Source: Pisaster brevispinus (lineage: Eukaryota > Echinodermata > Asteroidea > Forcipulatida > Asteriidae). Taken from it: a stretch of 64,000 bases of DNA. How positions within the stretch are numbered: the stretch's first letter is position 1; each line of letters starts with the position of its first letter. This document shows positions 1 to 10,975 of this stretch, one piece after another. The stretch spans positions 23,468,742-23,532,741 of the forward strand of contig JAMKCF010000003.1 in the NCBI GenBank assembly GCA_023634235.1, written 5' to 3'. The position numbers and the translations under genes are program-made. Under the pieces are notes generated by a model that did not search any database, was not told where the DNA came from, and saw only the letters and a program-made list of their open reading frames with translations.

Positions 1-51
1 GACCCATGACTCCCAGCATGCTGCCGAGAACACCACCGAAAATGGGACCAA
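1..51 (-). CDS. Copy A exon 6 (truncated by window edge)
   Basis: Encodes VGPIFGGVLGSMLGVMG after acceptor ATGTAG at 52-53. The homologous copy B exon is 28061-28150; position 1 corresponds to 28100. The remaining exons must lie to the left of the window. Confidence 0.8.
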   Translation of the reverse strand, partial: MVPFSVVFSAACWESWV

Positions 52-3000
52 CTACATACAAACAAAATCAAAGCAACACAGTCAATTAGTCCATTACGTA
101 ATTTCATATACATAAAACCTACATAAAATCAAGAATGTTTTTTTTAAGTGTTTGTTCAAAAATCATACGCGTACTATGAAAATCGGTTTTCTAAGAAATA
201 CAGTTTTACAAGAAACCGAAATAAAACTGGAAACTTCCCCTTCGAAAGAGTTTTCCTTTCTGTTTTAATTTCAAAGAAAAAACCTTTCAGCGAAAAGTTG
301 ATGTTTGTTTTCAAAACACAAAATGCCTTTAGGGCATAATGTTAGTGCGGGGGTAAAATCTATATTGCAGTATTTTATAATTAAATTTTATGATTAACGC
401 ATACCTTTTTTTAAATAGAGTGTAGGCCTATTAAACTCAAAAATCAATACTCAACTATTATTTGAATCAGATTAAAGTTAGAATCGCAACAGCGGTAATA
501 ATGCCTTTACGTTACCTAGTGAGCCAACAGCGCACCCGCCTATGACGAATCCAACAACGATTCCGCGTTGTTTGTCGTCATCTCGGAATCGGTACCCTAT
601 GACGCCTAAACCTTCCAGTCGGAAATCGAACAAAAATGTACAATTATAGTTTTATTCTTTTGGTTTGTCCCCAGAGTTGACTCTTCTTAGAGATTCAAGG
701 TTTTTTAGTCGTTACTGATCTCAATTTCTTTCTTGTCATGGCCCAATTTCATAGCGCTGCTTAAATGTAAGCATGTTTTCGTGCTAACTATAGCAGACAA
801 TTTTGCTTAAGCGTAAGCGTATTTCACGGGTTTGCAAGAAAATTAGGCAGCCATCTTGCGCGTTTACCATGGATTTGCATTGTTACATCATTTATTTTCA
901 TACAGCAAGCACCAGAAGGCATGCCTTTTCGTGTACTTACGGTTAGCAGCGCTATGAAATGGAAATTGCACATTGAGCACAAATGATCGGCAGTTGCATT
1001 GGTTTGATTATACGAAAGCCGCGTGACCAACACTCCTCCAATTTACTGATTGACTACTGAGTCAGGTATTTTACAGGCAGTAGGCCTACACAAACTTATT
1101 AGACAATATAATCTTGCTTAGCAGAAACAGGTTACCAACCAACACTCCATAAAGTTGACACTGTTGCCACTGGTACCCCGCTCAAGTAAAGAAATATGGC
1201 TAAGTAAAGAAATATGCTCAGATCAGTTGAACAGCTCTATGGCCTGTAAGCACAACAACTTTCTAAGCACAGAAAAATATTGCTTAGCAAAAACAGGTTA
1301 CCAGCCAACACTCCATAAAGTTTACATTGTTGCCACTGGTACTCCGCTCATTTCTTGCTAAGTAAAGAGATTTACTAAGCAGAGTTTTCTGCTTAAAAGC
1401 TTTTGTCCCCTTTTAAATCTTTGTCATGTCATAATTCAATAACTAGTTAACTATGCCTTAGTTAGTTAATTATTTCTTTTATTTCCTCTTTTAGTTTTTA
1501 GGAGCGTGCCTTGATGTTGTTTTTGTGCATTCTGTTATAAACTGTTCAGGAAGGAAATCAATGTAATATTGAATTGAATTGAATTGAATTGAAATGAATT
1601 AAATAATGTTGCGGTGAGCCAATAATGTAACAAATAACTGACTTATACTTTGGGAAAAAAAGAAGAACTTTGACAAAATATCGAATCAAAACGAAGCAAA
1701 AAAACGAATGCAACCGAAACGATCGTGCAAGATAAGAACACACAACATTAAGTGAGATCTACATTGAAGATGTATAAAACCTAATGCCAACACTAGGTTT
1801 TTCTCTTTTCTTTCTGTGGAAACTTTTACTGTTAAAGGTAGGGCTATACTTTGGCACTGACCCCCTCCCCCCCCCAAAAAAAAGCGTTACTTCTATCCGA
1901 AAGCTTGCTTGTTATAAAGATGGTAATGGTAGTAAGCATCATGCCGAATTATTTCGTCTGAAATGCCCCCGTTGACTGGAAATTAATACAATCATTCGAA
2001 TCTGAAAAATGATTCAAAATGATTCATGCATGCATGAATCTGTTGTTTTCTTTTATATTACTATTTCTGAGGGTTGGTATATCCGTTCACGAATGCTGCA
2101 GCCAGAGATGCAGTTGTTACCGTCTGTCACCTCGCTAAACGTGGGTGGATTCGACGTTCTTGTGGAAAATACCGTGACAGGTTTTTTATTTCTGTTTTCT
2201 TAACAAGTAGCAGTGTAATGGTAATACCATAAGAGTGGGGACAGTAGAACAAAGGAATACAAAAGGGACAGTGCTGTCCTTACATTGGAATCCTTTGTAT
2301 TTTTGTGTCCTCACATTTTTTTCAAGTGTTAATTCTTTAATAGTGGAGAGCACGAGTTGTACATCGATTTTAAAGTCATGCTGTACTTAATTTCGCAGAC
2401 CAAGACAGGGAAAATAGTTGTTCTTACCTCCTACTCCAACCAGTACAGCTGCTACTCCGTGTATTAGACGGCCAACTAGATATGCAGTGTAAGATTTGGA
2501 AAATGCGTACACTGTCAAAGAAAAAATAAAATGGTCTTTGGACTCGTATGGACGTTGAGATTGTTGAGAAACATAATTATTCTACTTCATAGCTTTATGA
2601 AATAAACACCGGTGTATACGCAGCTCCAGGGGTTCCTCCAGGGCTCGATTTCATAGAGCTGCTTAAGCAACAACTATTGCTAAATAAAATTCTGCTAAGA
2701 AACGAGCAGGACACCAGTCACATACTATACTAATAGAATGGTATTTTGGTTGGTAACCTTATTCTAGTAAGCATAATTTTGTTGTGCTAAGCTACTGTTT
2801 TGTGCTTTAGCAGCTCTATGAAATTGGTCCCAGATAACAAGATAATCTAACTCACCTGGGCCCAGTGTCATAAAGCATGTTATCACAAAACTTTTGCACA
2901 GATAAATATTGCTTAGCAGAAACTGGTTACCAGCCAAAATTCCATAAAGTTTGCACTCTTTTGACTGGTGCCCCACTAAGCTAAGCGGTGTTTTCTGCTC

Positions 3001-6000
3001 AACAGCTTTATGAAATTGGGCCCACGTCAACTTGGGCCTCTTATTTTTCACTTACCCAAAGATGACGTCAGCATTAGCCAAGTGCCAACCATTAGTACTA
3101 AAAGATAACCCAACCTGGGGGAAAAGGAACACAATAAATGGCATTTATTTATTTAAAACATCTTCTAGGAAGCAACTTTCCACAAAATGTTGCATCATAA
3201 AATGAGCTACAATGTTTAAAACAGGCGTCCCAATCATAGTCTGTCACGCAAGCAAAAGCATAGAGTTCAGTACCTTAGAATGTTGAAACTATATAAGATT
3301 TGCATCAATACTTAAAAATGTTTGCCAGTAACAGAGTTGCAGTGATTCTGAAAATAACCAGTGGTTGTTACAACCCGACGTTTCGATAAGTGTGCCCGAT
3401 TGTCTTGAGGAGAGTACTAAAGCGCCCCAAGGTTATCATTAAAATTAATTAGTAATGATACAAAACGATAGGGAGGCTAATAATCCTGATATTCACAGCT
3501 GAGAATCTGAAGCGAAGGGTGCAGCGTGTTCGACCCGCATGCGTGCCCGCATTGTCGACCCGTAGACCACGGAGCGCATGACAGCCACATATAGACTGGT
3601 CCCCTGTCTTTCTTTATCCGCAAGGATAAATTTATTTATTAAAACATATTTACAGGATACAAAAATTAGCTCAGAGGCCGTTGCACATCATGGTCCTGTT
3701 AAAAAATAAATAAGCATGCAAAACTAGCAATATATACAAATACTGGGAAATACCCACAGGCAGGTGAAATTATGAAAGGTAAAAAAAACCCAACAACAAC
3801 AACACACACACAATGCACGAACTCTAAACAAAACAGAACAAACTACTTAAAATACACCTTCTGGTACATGTTGTTAAAGTCTTGAGTCTTGAGTAAAACA
3901 ATCCCTGTAGCAGTTCTCGCTGGAAACTAAACTGGGATGGTGCATTAGGTGCCGTCACTGGTCAAATGTGCAGGTGATGGTGAACTTTTGTTGAATTCAT
4001 GTGCAAGTAAAAAGCAGAAGAGATTTACAGGAGCCTGGAGCCAGCGCTAGTTGTTACAGCTATCAGTAGAGGAGGCATTCTGGACATGAGTAGGTATTTG
4101 ATTCCAAACAGTAGCCCCAGCATAACAGAGGGATTGTTTATAGCATTCAATATTTGGCTTAGGAACAACAACATTGCGAGAATATGCGTTCCTTGTATTG
4201 AAGCCGTGCCTATCAAAATACATGTCAATGTTGTCGCAAAGACGATCAGGTGCTAACCCATGAATACATTTAATACAGGCTAAGTAGAAATCCCTTCTCT
4301 GGTCTAAGGTCTGCCAAGAAAGTGTCCTAATGATGTCTTCACCTCAAGAGTTGACATAATCAAAATTATCAGCAACAATCCTAGCGGCTCTTTTTTGTAG
4401 TCTGAGAAGGGCATTTTTGTTATTCAAAGAAGAATTCCCAAGACAGAACTAGCGTAGTCAAAACAAGGTTAAACGGTTGTTTTGTACAGAGTGTTGAGTA
4501 ACCTTTTGTTAATGGTGTGCTTAAGTCTAATTGAGAGAGTGAATCTTAAAAGCAACCGATTTACATACATTTCTGACATGCGAATCCCAGGTGAGATTGG
4601 CATCAACTTCAACCCCTAAGTACCTGACTCTTTCCACCTGTTCGAGAGGGGTGTCCTTAATCAAAACATTCAATTTATCTTTATTGGTACGAGAACATTT
4701 TAAAAGCATAGTCTAAGTCTTCTCTGGATTAATGCGAAGACGGTTACATTCATACCATGCACTGATACTATCAATATTAGATTGCAACACTTCGTTAATT
4801 TCAGTAACACTCTTCCCTGTTGTATAAATGACCACATCATCAGCAAAAATATTACAGGTACAATTGGAACTAATAGTTTGAGTAATGTCATTAATGAAGA
4901 TTAAAAAAAGGATAGGCCCAAGAACGCTACCTTGAGGCACACCAACATTAACTTCATAAAGAATTTATAAATTTCACCAACAGTAATTTCATAAAGATAG
5001 ACACTGGTCTTACAGGCCCAATGTTTTTAGTGGATAAACATGCATTGACGTAAGCTTTCTATATTCTGTGTTGTGATTGGTCCGAGGTGATAGTTTGTCA
5101 GCTCGCTCTTACACTTTCGATCGCTGCTGCGTGTGCATAAATTGTATTGTGCACTGTTGTTTCGTTCATTACGTAATGTGTGTACGTGTGTATTAACAAC
5201 ATAGGGGCATTGTTCGATCAGCGACCATTTGTCAACCACTAGTCAATGTTCCATGGTTACCTATGCATGAAATACATCCTGGGTACCAGGCAAAATCGCC
5301 AAATGGTCGACTAGTCAACTATAGTCCCTTGATCGAACTTGCTCATAAATCTCTGTGAATGGGATGCGAGGTCAAAGGTACATCTGGCAGGATCGTGCCA
5401 GGTGCGCAAGGCCGGTATCTATGGCAATACTCACGAGCCTCCAAGATTGACGTCAGATGTTCAGACTAAGCCACAGACCAAAAGTGTTTGGTTTGTTTTG
5501 GAGGGAGGAAAACGGAACGGCTTGGGGGAAAAAAAACCTGGTTGAGGAGAGAACCAGCAACGCACGACTCGTCTCACACAGTATGGCCCTAGCCGGGAAT
5601 CGAACCAGGGCCACGGTGGAGAGAGGCGATCGATTTACATTAGCCACCCATGATGGGTTTTAAATGACACCATAAACTTATGTAGTAAACAAGCGACGAC
5701 GTAACTTACTTCATACAAATGTAACCCCCGAATGGAGATAGCATCAACCGAATAACAAACTGTGACGACAGCAGAAGACCCAAATTAGTGTTTACGGCTT
5801 TCTCACAGTCCGAAAATACGTCGTGCGGCTGGTGAAGTCTGCCTGTAGTGCCACGGAACCCCAAGGCTGTCACGTTAAGTGGTAATTCGTCTCGGTCGAT
5901 CTCGGTCGAGTTGTCTCTGGGGCATTTTTCGAGTAGAACCACGGGCAGTAAAGGGACTATACGACAAGAAAGAATTACGTAATGTGCCAACAAAATCGTT

Positions 6001-6470
6001 TTCTGCAAATTGTAAGGACTTATTTAGAGTTATACAAAATTGATGGTGTGTTTTTTTATAGAAAATTAAGAAATTATGTACAAAATAACCAAAACTCACC
6101 AATGAAAAACTCCGGCAAGACTAACAGTTTGCTCAAATGAATCGATTATTATTGTGTAGGCTATATAGTTCTTATTTATGTATTTATTTTTTTGAGGGGG
6201 CGTTAATTTGTTTCTATGTATATTGTTTTGCTTCTTCTTCTTATCGTTCTCAGTAAAACGACATTGAATACAGTCCACCATTTAAAAACCTTTTTTGAAT
6301 CTGAGGGTGACACTTATTGTTTATAAAATAATCATTTTATATCCTCCCCATAATCGAAGCTTACCAACGACAGTCAGAAGAGAAGTGCTAAAAACCATCG
6401 CGACCGTTACCACAACAACAAGCAGACTTCTGGAGTGCCGCACCTCTTGAATTCTCTCCCGAACACTCAT
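1..6470 (-). CDS. SLC18-like vesicular amine transporter, copy A (5' six exons, partial)
   Basis: Probable proton-coupled transporter of the SLC18 (VMAT/VAChT) branch of the major facilitator superfamily, expected in vesicle membranes. Coding exons in order: 6365-6470, 5710-5956, 3056-3114, 2428-2511, 516-611 and 1-51 (cut by the window edge). All junctions are GT/AG with consistent phases and no stops, giving about 214 codons. The start ATG at 6470 has an in-frame TAG nine codons upstream. The order is TM1, a long luminal loop with N-glycosylation sequons (DNST, NVT), TM2 (NLGLLL..Q..), TM3-TM4, the cytoplasmic RDDDKQRG motif, and the glycine-rich start of the next helix (VGPIFGGVLG). The TM1 Asp-Asn pair seen in copy B and known from VMATs is Ser-Thr here. 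Family assignment rests on motif order recalled from known SLC18 proteins. The substrate is unknown. Confidence 0.82.
516..611 (-). CDS. Copy A exon 5: cytoplasmic RDDxxRG loop and TM5
   Basis: 96 nt encoding GLGVIGYRFRDDDKQRG then IVVGFVIGGCAVGSL. This matches the conserved GLGMLAxxYxDDxERG..GG motif of the SLC18 family. Donor GTAACG. Confidence 0.83.
742..990. repeat. GGCCCAATTTCATAG-type MITE in copy A intron 4
   Basis: Inverted ends (TTTCATAGCGCTGC near 748 and GCAGCGCTATGAAA near 946) enclose GTAAGC-rich DNA. An equivalent copy lies at about 28853-29110 in copy B, so this insertion predates the duplication. Confidence 0.6.
1385..1600 (+). repeat. LINE 3'-tail fragment ending in (TTGAA)n
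   Basis: Ends in AAATGTAATATTGAATTG-like sequence, as does the 3' end of the full LINE at 58160-58186, so this looks like a heavily 5'-truncated insertion of the same family. The duplicated copy is at about 29300-29500, with a shorter tail. Confidence 0.5.
2217..2323. repeat. Short foldback repeat (AATACAAA / TTTGTATT)
   Basis: A hairpin-forming segment beginning AATGGTAATACCATAAG. The same sequence is at 31677-31790 in copy B but at a different, non-homologous position. It therefore moved independently in the two copies. Confidence 0.5.
2428..2511 (-). CDS. Copy A exon 4: TM3-TM4
   Basis: 84 nt encoding VYAFSKSYTAYLVGRLIHG and VAAVLVGVG, matching the FAFSxTYxxLxxARxLQG region of vesicular amine transporters. 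Acceptor TTTGACAG, donor GTAAGA. Confidence 0.8.
2642..2830. mobile_element. GGCCCAATTTCATAG MITE with CAG target duplication
   Basis: 189 bp with inverted ends (GGCTCGATTTCATAGAGCTG at left; the right end is the complement of GGACCAATTTCATAGAGCTG). Flanked by CAG at 2639-2641 and 2831-2833. A 3-bp target duplication of CWG type fits PIF/Harbinger-like transposition. The homologous copy is at about 30468-30652. Confidence 0.62.
2857..3026. mobile_element. Second MITE of the GGCCCAATTT family
   Basis: About 170 bp between inverted GGGCCCA..TCATAAAGC-type ends, just downstream of exon 3. The copy B equivalent at about 30679-30868 carries an extra internal segment. Confidence 0.55.
3056..3114 (-). 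CDS. Copy A exon 3: TM3
   Basis: 59 nt encoding LGYLLVLMVGTWLMLTSSL, matching the RIGYxxPM... helix of SLC18 proteins. Acceptor CCCAG, donor GTAAGT. A MITE ends about 30 bp downstream of the donor. Confidence 0.78.
3590..5468. mobile_element. AGACTGGTCCCCTG element, nested with a LINE and a hairpin insert
   Basis: Starts TAGACTGGTCCCCTGTC and ends GACGTCAGATGTTCAGACTA, flanked by AGCCACA at 3583-3589 and 5469-5475. An undisturbed copy of about 365 bp lies at 49553-49917. Here it is split by a LINE fragment (about 3622-4990) and by a hairpin-like insert with GTTCGATCA ends (about 5213-5338). Confidence 0.55.
3622..4990 (-). pseudogene. 5'-truncated non-LTR reverse transcriptase fragment (LINE)
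   Basis: Minus-strand translation gives MPQGSVLGPILFLIFINDIT and the catalytic block NIFADDVVIYT (about 4713-4940). An in-frame TAG follows INPEKT at 4713-4715. Then come RVRYLGVEVDANLTWDSHV, a frameshift near 4530, and C-terminal remnants including RLQKRAARIVADNF. The 3' end has an AATAAATAAATTTAT-like tail near 3622-3640. It is absent from the corresponding place in copy B, so it inserted after the duplication or was lost from B. It is defective. Clade CR1-like by general motif style only. Confidence 0.8.
5478..5660 (-). repeat. tRNA-derived SINE
   Basis: On the minus strand a tRNA-like head has the B-box GGTTCGATTCC (about 5590-5610) and an A-box-like TGGCTAATGTA near 5640. A non-tRNA body follows. 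The duplicate is at about 31995-32180 with a changed B-box (GTTTCGATTCC). Confidence 0.6.
5710..5956 (-). CDS. Copy A exon 2: luminal loop and TM2
   Basis: 247 nt, the same length as in copy B. Encodes the end of TM1 (PLLPVVLLEKCP), a hydrophilic luminal loop with N-x-S/T sites, and TM2 (NLGLLLSSQFVIRLMLSPF). Ends ATG AA before donor GTAAGT. Copy B reads AGG AA at the same place, so Met in A replaces Arg in B. Confidence 0.82.
6365..6470 (-). CDS. Copy A exon 1: N-terminus and TM1
   Basis: Starts MSVRERIQEVRHSR, then a hydrophobic helix ending in MVFSTSLLTVV. The donor is GTAAGC. The phase leaves one base, completed by exon 2. The ST at residues 28-29 replaces the DN of copy B. Confidence 0.82.
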
Positions 6471-9330
6471 TGTCTTATGTGCTCTCTCAATCTAGACGCC
6501 TTTATCCTGTAAAAAAAACTGAGAGGTTGGAAACACAGATTGACAAAAGGTTTTACGAGTTGTCGGTAGTTCTTGTTTACTGACGATAGTTGTTGGTAGT
6601 GCTACACTCTAAACAAAAACATTCCGGATCAAAATGGACCCGGTGACTCCTGGTTCCGTGGGGCCTGGCCCATTTATAAGTTCCCATGACCCGGAGTCTG
6701 TCAAAATGACCTGGAAATGAGTTTAAATCCAATTAAAAAAACAAAAAAACAGCAGCAGTCCTGCATGGTTCCAGTTGGTTCACTTCAAGACAATCCAGTA
6801 TTTTCTTCCTAACGTTTGTCATTGTCACCACACTTCCAAATGACTATGTCAAGTCTATCACTGACAACAAAATAACAGTTTCGCCATCTTGTTTTGGGCC
6901 ATGTGTATCAGGAGTGTGAAACTAACATATTCAGTTAAACAAACTTCTTAACCAAGAAACAACAAGTTAAACATGAGGTACATGTGGTGTTTCAGGCTGC
7001 AGCAGTTGGTATTGCTAACTGCACCAACATGGCAAGGTAGTCTTTGTCTGTTTTGTTGGAAGATAGAAGAAAAACTTACCTGTAACGGTAGTATTCCAAT
7101 CTGTTCACCTTTCTGTAGCTTTACAGTATAAGAGCGTACAAATGATTGTATTTACATGGCCACGTTTGAGCAAGGTCAGATTGGACAATAAGCCGTATTT
7201 AGAAGTGTTTATGTAACCTTGAAAAATGGACCACTAGAATAAACAAAATAAAACTAAACTTGCTTGGGGAAACTCACTTAATCTACAGGATCAAACAGGG
7301 TCAAGACGCGAGGTAATGCACAAAGTGGGACAAAGTCTCAAAATGTAGGTTTCTTCAATAAAAAAAATAATAAAAATAACTTTATTGATTACAAATCAAT
7401 GACCAATGGAAAACCAGTGATTGAAATACAGTAATAAAAAAATAGCAACAAAACAACAAAACAATAAAAACACCTTTGGACCTAAAAACTGATCTTTTGG
7501 AAACCTTAACTAAAGCAAAAGAAAACCCAGTGAACCCTAAACTCAGATCAAATTCACAAACTGAACCTAGAACTCAGTGATAAAAAAAACCCAGAAACCA
7601 TTAAAAACACATGTGATTAAAAAACCACAGAAACCCTATAAAAAAACACAGCAGAAACCTAAAAAAAAACACAGTGCCAAAGGAAGTTACAGATTAAAAT
7701 CAAAATGGCTTTAAAACCGAGTCCATAGCAGGATAAACTTGATGCAGGCAAAACTTAAATCATGAAGACACAAACAAAATGGAGTGTTTCCCTTGCGCTG
7801 CCAGGCTGCTATCTGAATTAAACTACATGGCTGACTAACCACACTACCAAGGATTATGCAAAGGGTTCATTGTTTATACAAGAGGATTCCTAAGAAATTA
7901 ACAAACAGTGGAAGGGTAATTAAGTCTAACATAAACACTAGGGTTTTCTACACCTGTCACATATACGTAACAGAAAACAGAACACGTATTATATAGTGTG
8001 GAAGAGTACGGTTGACCCCGGTGTTTCTGGTTCACATAGCAAGCACTCTTGGTTTACAGGAGCCCTCAGGCGGGCAAGTTGATTGAGGTCACTTTATATG
8101 GCGGGCCTCCTTGGTTTTATTACAAGAAATGCAGTGATAACAATACATTTCATTGCTCTACTACTAGCACTGAGTACTGTTTGATGAGCATCTACACATT
8201 ATTATAATGAACTATCACATTAAAATCCCTTAAATGAGGGAAAGGTCCAATTGATCATACCACACAATGATTAATTAAGCCATATCTCCAAAGTTTAATG
8301 ACCTGGGGACGTCAAAGTCAGTGATATCTTAGAATGGACCATTACACATGTCTAAGTGGAGGGGAGGGGGCAGACCCTAGAGTATATTATATATATTTTT
8401 AATATAGGAATTTTTCAAAATATATATTGGATGGTGTGGTAGTAAATATTGGCTCGTTGAGGGGAGGGGGCATTGCTTAGATAATTAGATAAATATATCA
8501 ATTACTGGGTAGCTGAAGGATTCAAACAATCCTAGATATTATCTGGGCGTGTAAAGAAGTCACTTAGATGTAAAAATTGTTGGGAAATGCACTGAAAATA
8601 TTTTAAAATAAACCTTAGATGGTGTGGTATGAACTGTTGGCCCTTTCAAGCATTTGCTTATAAGTGAGGCTTTTCAACCATTTAAGACTTTTAAGAGAAT
8701 GTCCTGCACACGGTCTACTTTATATATACAAGACGGCATGGTCTCCAAATTAATCGTGGGGAAAAACCGCTGCAGAAACGAAAGATAAAATAATTGTTTT
8801 AAATAATAAAAGATTAATTTGGACTGTGCAAGCAGCTATTCATATGTGAACGCGTTATCGCGCACCCGGCAGCACACAATATTGCTAGTTGATTTTTATT
8901 TATTCATTTTTTTAAAAAGATTTTTTTACCATTCTCGCTGCCTCCTGTAGGGCGCGACTATGCGTTGGTACTTTCACATAATTGCCTGTTGCCACGGTTT
9001 TCTTTATGCTACGTCAACAACATAAATTTACCATCTCCCTACCCCCATTAAACCAGGCGAACACTGAACGACTTCACAGTTATTAAATTTAATAAATGTT
9101 TTTGGTTTTACGACCACGATGCCTCCACGTGTACAACGCGACTATCACGCGTTGGTGTTCCTCACATTCAACCATTTTTGAAAAGCCGTCTGCTTCGGAG
9201 CGAAATGTACTTTTTATTATGGTTTTTAATCTGCTCAATTCAAATAATGACAAATAAAATTGCTGATTAGGTATAGTTGTTACATTTTACGTACTGTGTA
9301 CGTATATTATAGTGTACTGTATACTGTGTA
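6471..9330. other. Upstream region of copy A (duplicated, with about 1.5 kb unique)
   Basis: No ORF with recognisable similarity. Positions 6471-6914 and 8405-9330 align with 33034-33660 and 33690-34640. Positions 6915-8405 have no counterpart in copy B; they include A-rich simple sequence (7320-7690) and, at about 7990-8125, a segment resembling the SINE tail at 44570-44690. Confidence 0.6.
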
Positions 9331-9560
9331 CACGATAAGTCCAAACTTTATCGTGTACGTACACGATCAATCCAAACTTACCGTGTACGTACACGCTAAA
9401 TCCAAACTTACCGTGTACGTAAGTTATCGTGTACATGTACGATAAGAGAAAGATTAATTTTATTCATGTGGCGGCAATAAGTTATCGCGCACGTAAACGG
9501 TTAGTTTGGATAAGTCATGTATGTCCATAATAAGTTATCGTGTACGTATACGATAAGAGC
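9330..9560. repeat. Palindromic GTGTACGTACAC minisatellite
   Basis: Repeats of about 30 bp built on the palindrome TATCGTGTACGTACACGATA, separated by AGTCCAAACT. Homology between copies A and B ends where this array begins. A second array of the same unit is at 37433-37530. Confidence 0.75.
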
Positions 9561-10105
9561 GATTGTTTTATTCATGTGGTGGCAATACGTTTCCGTAGTC
9601 AAGTTATATAATTGATTTGGTTTAGAAAGGGGCGGGACAGAACTTTGCCAGCACCTCTTGTGAGCAAAATTGGTATATCAACTGTCAACGGTAGAAACCG
9701 AATTATAAAAACTAAATGATTAAGGAAACAAATAAGCTTAAATTAACCTCAGCAATATCTGGACATGTAAACAACATACTTAGATTTAAAAAAATGTAAA
9801 TGGAAGGTATACATTTGGTAATCACTCTAAAAATTCATGGCAACAACAACTTACTTGGTTTAAAGTAAAGCAGATTTCGAGAGTATAAAGCATTTTGAGA
9901 AACATTTCAACTCAAAACTAGACAAAAGGTGTTTGTGAACAAACACAAAGCTGTTCCGTTCTGTTGACCTAAAAGGTTTTTTTATCCAAAGATATGAACT
10001 GATTCTGTATTTTGTGTATATGGTGTAATCTTGTTCGAAATGAATGCTTGTTATCAAGAGTGATCACCACAGTGTATATAGTTTAACAAAATCGGTCTTG
10101 TCTTA
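9561..10105. other. Non-coding interval
   Basis: No gene seen. It contains one reverse-orientation copy (about 9925-9965) of the palindromic GTGTTTGT..ACAAACAC / CTGTTCCG motif that recurs at 11485, 42120 and 60040. Confidence 0.45.
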
Positions 10106-10690
10106 GACCGGAAGTAAAGGTCAAAGTGGGGTCATCGTTTTTAATAAAATTTCTCAAGTGTTGCCAGCTACAAGACAACACAAACATTACCACTTTATGA
10201 CATGTGGTTCAGGAGATATAATTTGTTAAAATTTTGAGCTTCCTGATTGACCGGAAGTAAAGGTCAAAGTGAGGTCATGATTATACATAAAATGTCGCAA
10301 TTGTTGTAAGCTACATTACAACACAAACATTATACATGTACCAGTTTATGACATGTTGTTCAGGATATATGATTTGTTAAAGTTTTGGGCTTCCTGTTTG
10401 GACCGGAAGTAAAGGTCAAAGTGAGGTTATTACTGTACATGAAATGTCACAAGTGTTGTAAGCTACAATACAACACAAACGTTATGCCTTTATGACCTGT
10501 GGTTCAGGAGATATGATTTTTTAAAGAATTGAGCTTCGTGTTTTGACCGGAAGTAAAGGTCAAAGTGAGGTCATGTTAAAAAAATGTGCATTTGTTGTTA
10601 GCTACAAAAGAACACAAACTATACGACTTTGCGACATGTGGTCCAGGAGGTATGATTTTTTAAAGGAATAAGCTTTGAATTACCGTAGTT
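10106..10690 (+). repeat. Tandem repeat, about 145-bp units
   Basis: Four units starting with GACCGGAAGTAAAGGTCAAA at 10106, 10249, 10401 and 10545. Each runs through AACACAAAC and GACATGTGGTTCAGGA motifs. Isolated units recur near 12436 and 14829. In each case the array is followed by a shared module (GAATTACCGTA..CGACACC..GACGTCAC). Confidence 0.75.
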
Positions 10691-10975
10691 CGACACCTGA
10701 GACGTCACAGTAAAAACATTATGTTTTTCATACTTAATACATTTTATAAAGAACACGATGGTAAAAAAATTCCATTTAATGCATTCTCACGAAAACCCTA
10801 AACCTACGTAGGAGTTACATGTGTTGCTCATGTACAAATCGAATGGGCTGTGCACAAAGCAATTGGTCCTCTACCGGGTAGGAATCGAATATCAAGGTAA
10901 TCTCTAACGCCTTGCCGTGATTGTGCAATCAAGGCGCAATTAGCAAGCTAGCCATGGTGTCAGATTTGTTACTTA
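10690..10975 (+). repeat. Dispersed repeat module with GCCGTGATTG..CAATCACGGC-type palindrome
   Basis: Recognisable by CCTAAACCTACGTAGGA, AAATCGAATGGGCTGTGCAC and CAAGGTAATCTC, then a palindrome. Copies follow at about 12560-12830, 14963-15245 and 37535-37830. In the last, the 22-bp palindrome at 37782-37803 is perfect. Confidence 0.65.
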
